A stretch of 64,000 bases of DNA from Rhizophagus irregularis (taxonomy: Eukaryota; Glomeromycota; Glomeromycetes; Glomerales; Glomeraceae). The DNA lies in the NCBI RefSeq assembly GCF_026210795.1, contig NC_089431.1, forward strand, positions 3,286,001 to 3,350,000, given 5' to 3'. Below the pieces are notes generated by a model. That model was not told where the DNA came from. It saw only the letters and a list, made by a program, of their open reading frames with translations, and did no database searches. A program made the translations under genes and the position numbers. This document shows, in pieces, positions 58,172-64,000 of the stretch (the stretch's first letter is position 1; the number at the start of each line of letters is the position of its first letter).

Positions 58172-61100
58172 CTATAAAGGTATTGTCTTTTTTTTTGATC
58201 TTAAATCGTCAGTTGCTTTAGTATTCTTAACACCCAATATTGCTGAATTATCTATTAAAATCATAAATTATTTTAATACAGCTTTATAATAAAATAATAG
58301 GATAATAATACTTATACTTACGCGAAGATTCGTCTAACAGTCTATCCGCTAAATCACGTACAATTCCACTTGTAAGATATTTTGTAGACACTCCTCGTGG
58401 AATTAATGGTTGAGATAATAATGACTTCAATTCGAGCTTCATTGATCGAATTTTTTCCTTAATTTGTTTCTGATTTCCTCTATTAGAATCGTTAACGCTA
58501 AATAAATGCAAATTGGTTACTTCGTTGTTAGAACTATCAACCTAACTTTATAAATACCAAGAACTTACATTTCTTCATCATCTAAATCAATTTCAAATTC
58601 TTGGGCGGTTTTTTTTAACCAATCATTATCGTGGTTCATCTATATTAAAGGAAATCAATAATTGTACATATATGCATATATATAATTAGATATTTCGCAC
58701 CTTCTGCATTTTGTGTTCATCTTGATCAATTTGTCTTGCCAAGTTAATTCTCTGTTTCATTGAATTTAAAATGCCTCGGTCAACAGGAAAGTCTGCTAAG
58801 CCGTCAACTAAAATAAAGAGAAAATATATTATTTATAAAATATTTGTTGTTTTTTTTTCTAAAATATATTCAATCGGTTTTATTATATTTGAGTTTGTGG
58901 CAAACCTGTTGTTGGTGAAGTATTCATTATGAGAGTATTTAAGAAAATTCAGCGCCAATTTCTTACCCTTATTTAATTTCAAACACAACTTCTGATATAA
59001 ACTTAGTTCTTCGGGACTACACAACATTAAGCTTACACCTTCTTTCCTTGAACGGGCTGTACGACCACTTCGATGAACATATATCTAAAAAAAAAAAAAT
59101 ATTAACACAATGAATAAATTAATTATTAAAAAGATTTAGGAAAATAATTTACATACATCACTAGAACGCGGTAACTGATAGTGTATTACATGTTCAACCA
59201 ACGGAATATCTAATCCACGAGCTGCGACATCACTAGCAATCATAACGGCTTTAGGGTTCTGCTTAAATCTGTAAATATAAACGCGTTAGTTAGCCGTATA
59301 AAAATAATAAATGGTTCTTACAGTCCTTCACGTTTACCTATCTAAATTCTTTAAACGCTGCCTTTGTTGCATTTGTGCGTGAAGTCCAAAAACGTCGATA
59401 TTTAATAACTTAATTACTGGTATAAGACGTCGAATGCAATCAATACTGTTAACAAAAATAAGGGTCCGACCAGGATATCGCGTAATAAAATAATACGTAT
59501 ATATATCCTAAGAAGTATAAATATTAATAATTGAATATTAACAAACAATTTAGTAGAATCAATAATACACCTTCTCTTTGGTCAGACAATCAATTTTGGA
59601 TTCTTGTAATGTTTCAGCAACCGCATCTTCAGGAGTAATATCCAGAAATATTGGATTTGAATCATTAAATTCAAGCCGATGCATTAATTCAGCTTAATTA
59701 AATTAAATTATATTATTAGATTTTTATATTTTTGTAATTGATTTATTAATGGTTATAAATAAAAGAAAAAAAAAACCATTTACTCATTGTTCCTGTGGAT
59801 TCTTTATTTATCTTTTTCGATTTGTATTTCTTTCTCTTCAAATCTTCTTTCAATTTGTTATTGAGCGTAGCAGAATACACAAAAGTCTGCCGAGGAGTAA
59901 GTTCTAATATTGATAATTAAGTATCAATAAAAGAAAAAAGGATCTTAATAATAAAAAATTATTACCATAAGTGCATTCCTTTTCTTTAATATCATTTTCA
60001 GCCCATTCATTAGTGTTACTGTCAAATAGTTTATATTAATATTATGTAATTTAATAAAAATCTGCAATATAACTAAAAATAATTAGCTTTTTACTTTCTA
60101 GTCCTCGATAAAACAGTTAGAATATGGTTTAACTCTTCAAAATGGCCAATTTCGAGCATTCTATCTGCTTCGTCTAATACTAAAAATTTTATGCGTCGCA
60201 AATTACTAAGGTACGCATCATTCTGTAGCATAAACCAGAATTTGATAGGATCTTAAGTATGAAAGAATTATACGCTTAAATAAATTTTAAAATATTAATT
60301 AAATAAACCTCAGAGAATAATTCCCATAAACGACCAGGTGTAGCGACAATAATATTTGGATGTTTTGATAATAATCGCTGTTGTTTCTGTGTAGACATTC
60401 CTCCCACAATTGTTATAATCTTTCGATAGTAATTTAACGTTAATGTTTTTTTTTTGAAAAAAAGGTATAGCAATAACTAATTCTTACTTTTATTAGAGAA
60501 TTTTTACTAATATGTTGAAGATGGTCTCTAATTTGCATAGCTAATTCTCTTGTAGGCGTCAAAATAAGCCCTACAAGCTGATTCGAGTCCTTTACTTTCT
60601 TAAATATGTACTCTAATATAGGTATTCCAAAAGCAAGTGTTTTTCCAGAACCAGTTTCAGCAGCACCTATGACATCACGGCCGGATAAACTAAAATGAAG
60701 TGTTTTTGCTTGAATTGGCGTAGGTTTATTAAATCCGAGTGATTTTAACTCATTCATAATGATAGGAGAGAGATTGAACTGATTCCATGCGGAAAGATCG
60801 ATTCCTTTTAATGAATGTTATTAGCTAATAAGCCTATTAATAATTCAGAAATATGAATTTTCAATATTATACCTTCCATAGCATTCTGATCCGTTCCTTT
60901 TTCGTCCTGAATACTATTAATATTTGTGCTGACACTTTCTTCCATTTTTGAATCATTATCAATTTCGTCCTCATCATTCTCATCATCGTCCTTATACTGG
61001 TCTATATTATTATCAAAATTATCATCTTGTGATCCTACATTTTCTTCGGATTGCTTGTATTCTCTTATATTTTTATTCCTTATTAAAATACTCTCATCAA

Positions 61101-61761
61101 ATGTATCCAAGTCATAATACTTAGATGACTCCTCTTCTGGTAATGGTTCCTCAGGTTTAGCGCATGGGCTGTCACTTTTTGCATTTGATAATCTATTACT
61201 ACTTTTTACTTTCTGTTAATAAATTATGTTATTCAAGAATTTAATCATAAACGATAAACAATAATTTTGTTTCGCTATAGTACTGACCTTAAATTTAATC
61301 GTTTTTCCTTGTGTATCTTTATTATCATCATACTCAACATCAATATCATCAATTTCCTCTAGGCATAAAAATCCTCCTAAATCGTCTCCCATAAAAATTG
61401 AATCGGGATAATTCACTTCGGACCATTCAAGAGAATTAAGTTCAACATAACCATCGTTTTTAATAAAATTATCTTCTTGGACTGCATTTTTTCGTTTACG
61501 TTTTTTACTGATCGATGGTACTACTACTGAGAAGTCTCCTTTTTCTTGAGCAGGTACTGGAGGAGGATTTGATAATGATATCTCACGCCATTCCTGTTCT
61601 GGTAGGTTATTCAATCTATCATCCTGCTTTTTTTTCTGTCTACGAGCACGTTTTGCGGCTTTTTTGCTTAATTTTTCTGCAATTATTGCTTCAGTATCTT
61701 CAGCTGGAATAAATTGGCCTGAAAAATTAGCCTTAGGTCGTATACTTTTTTCACGTTTCAT
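58172..61761 (-). CDS. MAK5: DEAD-box RNA helicase Mak5 / DDX24
   Basis: Fifteen exons (61761-61288, 61212-60873, 60804-60488, 60419-60309, 60222-60095, 60018-59966, 59903-59784, 59692-59571, 59507-59338, 59268-59157, 59084-58967, 58807-58701, 58639-58569, 58497-58322, 58251-58172) give 832 residues. A basic then acidic N-terminus (about 1-275) precedes the Q motif ([12 protein letters not shown]), Walker [58 protein letters not shown] and HRSGRTAR. An insert after the DEAD motif and the C-terminal [13 protein letters not shown] are typical of Mak5. It acts in 60S subunit assembly in the nucleolus. All phases agree. Confidence 0.94.
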
Positions 61762-61922
61762 GGACAACAAAAAAAATTTAAAATTCACTAAATTTTTTTG
61801 ATTATCAAATTTTCAGTTTTTATTTTTTCTTACTGATTGTTACACCAACAAACTCACCAATTTTCACGTGATTTTGTACATTAAATGAAGTTTCCCAATG
61901 CTAAACGGACTAAAAATTAAAA
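61762..61922. promoter_or_regulatory. bidirectional promoter MAK5/RBM18 with CACGTG box
   Basis: 161 bp between divergent starts. CACGTG at 61865-61870 lies in TCACGTGATT, identical over 10 bp to the site between MSP1 and RRP43. Confidence 0.55.
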
Positions 61923-62975
61923 ATGTCAACAACACAAACTTCCGCATCTTCTAACAAGGTAAAATTTGTATTTATTTACTAAAAGTTTTGTGATCTGCTA
62001 AAATTTTAAATTATTCAATTTAGTTGGACGACAAACGTTTATATATTGGAAATTTAGATTCTTCAATAAATGAGCAAGTGTTACTTTTAAGTATATTAGG
62101 ATTCAATTAATTATCAATATCTAATTGTCTTCTTTATTTCACAGATATACTGTTGTAAAGTTATTTGAACCTTTTGGAAAAATAACCCATCTTGATTATC
62201 TCTTTCATAAGAGTGGACCAAAACGCGGTCAACCAAGGGGTTATTGTTTCTTGGAATATAGCAAAAAAGAGGTACGTTATTTTGTTTACATTGTTCCAAC
62301 TTCAACATAATAAAATAAATATTAATTGCTTTTTTAAAAAAATTACAAATTATGTGTTCTGTATACCGAATTGCACCTAGGAAGCCTTGAGAGCGATGAC
62401 AGCTATGCATTCAAAATTGATTAAGAACCGATCCATGATAGTGACCTTTGCATATGCAGTAATTATATCAGTTTTTAACCTCATTTTTCTTTTCTTATAG
62501 TTAATAAAAATGATTATTTATATACTAATATTAGGCACCTGAAAATTATGATGGTAAACAATTGGGTGGTCTCAAGAAACGACCTTCATCATCGGTTAAT
62601 AGGCCAACGACAATTTCTTTGTTAAAAGCACATAAGATGATCAATGCTAGGTTAGTTTGTAAATTGATACATCTAAATATCTAATAATTTAATGACACAT
62701 ATTTATATTTAACTAATGCCGTTTTTAGTACTGATTCAAAGATACAAGCTTTAGAGAGAAAATTAGCGCAAATGAAACAAGAAGATGTATCATCAAATAT
62801 TTCTACAACAAAATCGTATTCACAACCTTCATCTCCACAACCATCTACTTCATTTTCAACAGAGAACATAAAGGTAGAAAGGAACTTATCAGCACCAACT
62901 TCACCATCAAGAACCACAACTAAGGGTAGAGGGAAGAGATTCAACCCTTATGTTATTCCTAAAAGTGAAAAATAA
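61923..62975 (+). CDS. RBM18: RBM18-like RNA-binding protein (RRM)
   Basis: Six exons (61923-61958, 62024-62073, 62145-62271, 62381-62458, 62535-62650, 62729-62975) give 217 residues. One RRM spans about 13-100: RNP2 LYIGNLD, then KLFEPFGKITHLDYLFHKSG, and RNP1 RGYCFLEY. The SGPKRGQPRGYCF stretch and the region after the RRM (SKIQALERKLAQMKQED) match RBM18. The tail is Ser/Thr/Pro-rich and ends basic. Intron 2 only works as a GC-AG intron (GCAAGT at 62074), which restores SINEYTVVKLF; no GT donor keeps phase. RBM18 has no settled function in RNA metabolism. Divergent from MAK5. Confidence 0.88.
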
Positions 62976-63780
62976 TTCCTGTGTTATATTATTATTAAGT
63001 TATTCTCTTTTTAAATAATATATAGAACAAAAATATTTCAATTTATTTTTCTGTGATCATTCCCTTTCAAAGAATTCACTGCATTTTAATAGATTTAATT
63101 ATTTCCTCTTTGGTAATATTTCCAAGTTCTTAGATATATTGTACTTAGTAATTTATCTTACGCATCAAGAGTTTTTTAATGGCTATTACAATAAAATGAC
63201 AATTTTAATCAATGTTTAAACTGGAATTAAAGCAGTGTCTTTTAAAAGCTACTTTAAACATCATTTTTTAAGAATGTAAATGTAATATATTCGAATTTTA
63301 ATAAAAATAAATAAATAAATAAATAACGATATTATAATCTCCATTTTGATCGTAATCTTTCGATCACTTATGTACATGATCTTTTTTGATCATCATAGAA
63401 AAATTCAAAATGATTCAATTATACAAAAATTAATACATCTCGCTATTCATATAAAAAAAATTTATAAAATGTTTTAACACACATATATTTGATAGAGATT
63501 TTATGGTTTTTACAATTGAAAAGTGATAACTATGCTACTTAACGTCTAGTTTTTCAACAAAGCCAAAAAACTTGTAAAAAAAAATAATTATTATTTTTTG
63601 ATGTAGTACTGCATAAGAAAAACAAGTTGATTATCATAATATACGCGTCAATTCGTCGAATCGGGATTACATAATAGGGTGCTCTATAATATATACATAT
63701 ATAGTTTCCATAACTTTTATTTTGCTTTCGCTGTTTGCATTTAATAATCAAAAGCGAAAAAAAAATATTACTATAGTAAA
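62976..63780. other. intergenic, no gene seen
   Basis: About 800 bp of AT-rich sequence with an (AAAT)n run near 63300. It should hold the RBM18 3' end and the promoter of the last gene. Confidence 0.5.
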
Positions 63781-64000
63781 ATGTCAGAAATTTTTAATTG
63801 TTCGCTTGACTATTATATTACTGAAGAAGGTGCAGTGCCTTTGCTTCCTTTCGCTACACACGTGTCACTACAAATTATTGATACTTTACCATGGAATACC
63901 ATAATTTTACAACCAGAATCTAATTCACAAGAAGATACTTTTCAACTAATACAACCAATATTCTTTCAATCACACATACAAGAAACCTCGTGTCCTGAAC
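63781..64000 (+). CDS. start of a gene running off the right edge
   Basis: ATG at 63781 opens a frame with no stop to the end of the window, 73 complete codons: MSEIFNCSLDYYITEEGAVP ... LPWNTIILQPESNSQEDTFQ. Composition is protein-like and no intron is evident. No domain recognised in the visible part. Confidence 0.65.
   Translation, partial: MSEIFNCSLDYYITEEGAVPLLPFATHVSLQIIDTLPWNTIILQPESNSQEDTFQLIQPIFFQSHIQETSCPE

Noticed and set aside
58053-58289. Plus-strand 78-codon hydrophobic frame
   Set aside because: It overlaps the last exon and intron of MAK5 in antisense and has no recognisable domain.
62024-62271. RBM18 exon 2-3 conflict as evidence of a pseudogene
   Set aside because: A GC-AG intron solves the phase exactly and restores the family sequence.
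1-64000. tRNA and rRNA genes
   Set aside because: No cloverleaf with a GTTCRA-type B box or conserved rRNA stretch was noticed on either strand; a covariance-model scan would settle this.

Overview
The window looks like nuclear DNA of an arbuscular mycorrhizal (Glomeromycotina) fungus, most likely Rhizophagus or a close relative. This is inferred, not searched: the DNA is very AT-rich, genes carry many short GT-AG introns (about 55-200 bp), BTB/BACK/TLDc genes are present in several copies, and small DNA transposons are dense between compact housekeeping genes. Gene models below were spliced by hand from open frames, GT/AG sites, reading phase and family resemblance; exon lengths keep phase throughout unless stated.

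Layout. 0-9 kb: the tail of an acidic protein gene, a short repeat cluster, two tandem BTB-TLDc genes on the minus strand, and a 9-exon SURF6/Rrp14 ribosome-biogenesis gene with a 1.46 kb fold-back element just upstream of its start. 10-19 kb: a gene-free mobile-element graveyard with a hAT-type MITE, a LINE-like insertion that holds a MITE that holds another MITE, and a further 10-bp-TSD MITE. 19-46 kb: a packed housekeeping block with a HERPUD-like ERAD protein, a coiled-coil protein divergent from NDC80, MSP1 divergent from exosome subunit RRP43, an S9A oligopeptidase whose stop codon lies 2 bp from that of RRP43, a four-TM membrane protein, an F-box protein divergent from proteasome subunit RPN3, an unrecognised 439-aa protein divergent from MSS1 (mitochondrial tRNA-modifying GTPase), a Pro/Tyr-rich coiled-coil protein, a BTB-BACK protein with an FG-repeat tail, and a YjbQ-family enzyme. 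47-58 kb: a 7.76 kb Tnp2 (CACTA/EnSpm-type) transposon with matching 16-bp terminal inverted repeats, a decayed transposase gene and an RS-rich accessory ORF, then a second LINE-like relic, a second hAT MITE and coding remnants. 58-64 kb: MAK5/DDX24 helicase divergent from an RBM18 homologue, then the start of one more gene.

How the genes relate. Several serve RNA and ribosome metabolism (RRP14, RRP43, MAK5, RBM18, MSS1) or protein turnover (RPN3, MSP1, the HERPUD-like protein, the F-box and BTB proteins, the oligopeptidase). They are not an operon, but the compact divergent promoters (about 150-350 bp) could couple pairs; two of these promoters share the 10-bp string TCACGTGATT. The most notable observations are the BTB-BACK/FG-repeat fusion, the complete Tnp2 transposon framework with its RS-rich partner ORF, the three-level transposon nest, a GC-AG intron in the RBM18 gene, and a short coiled-coil gene sharing a promoter with NDC80.
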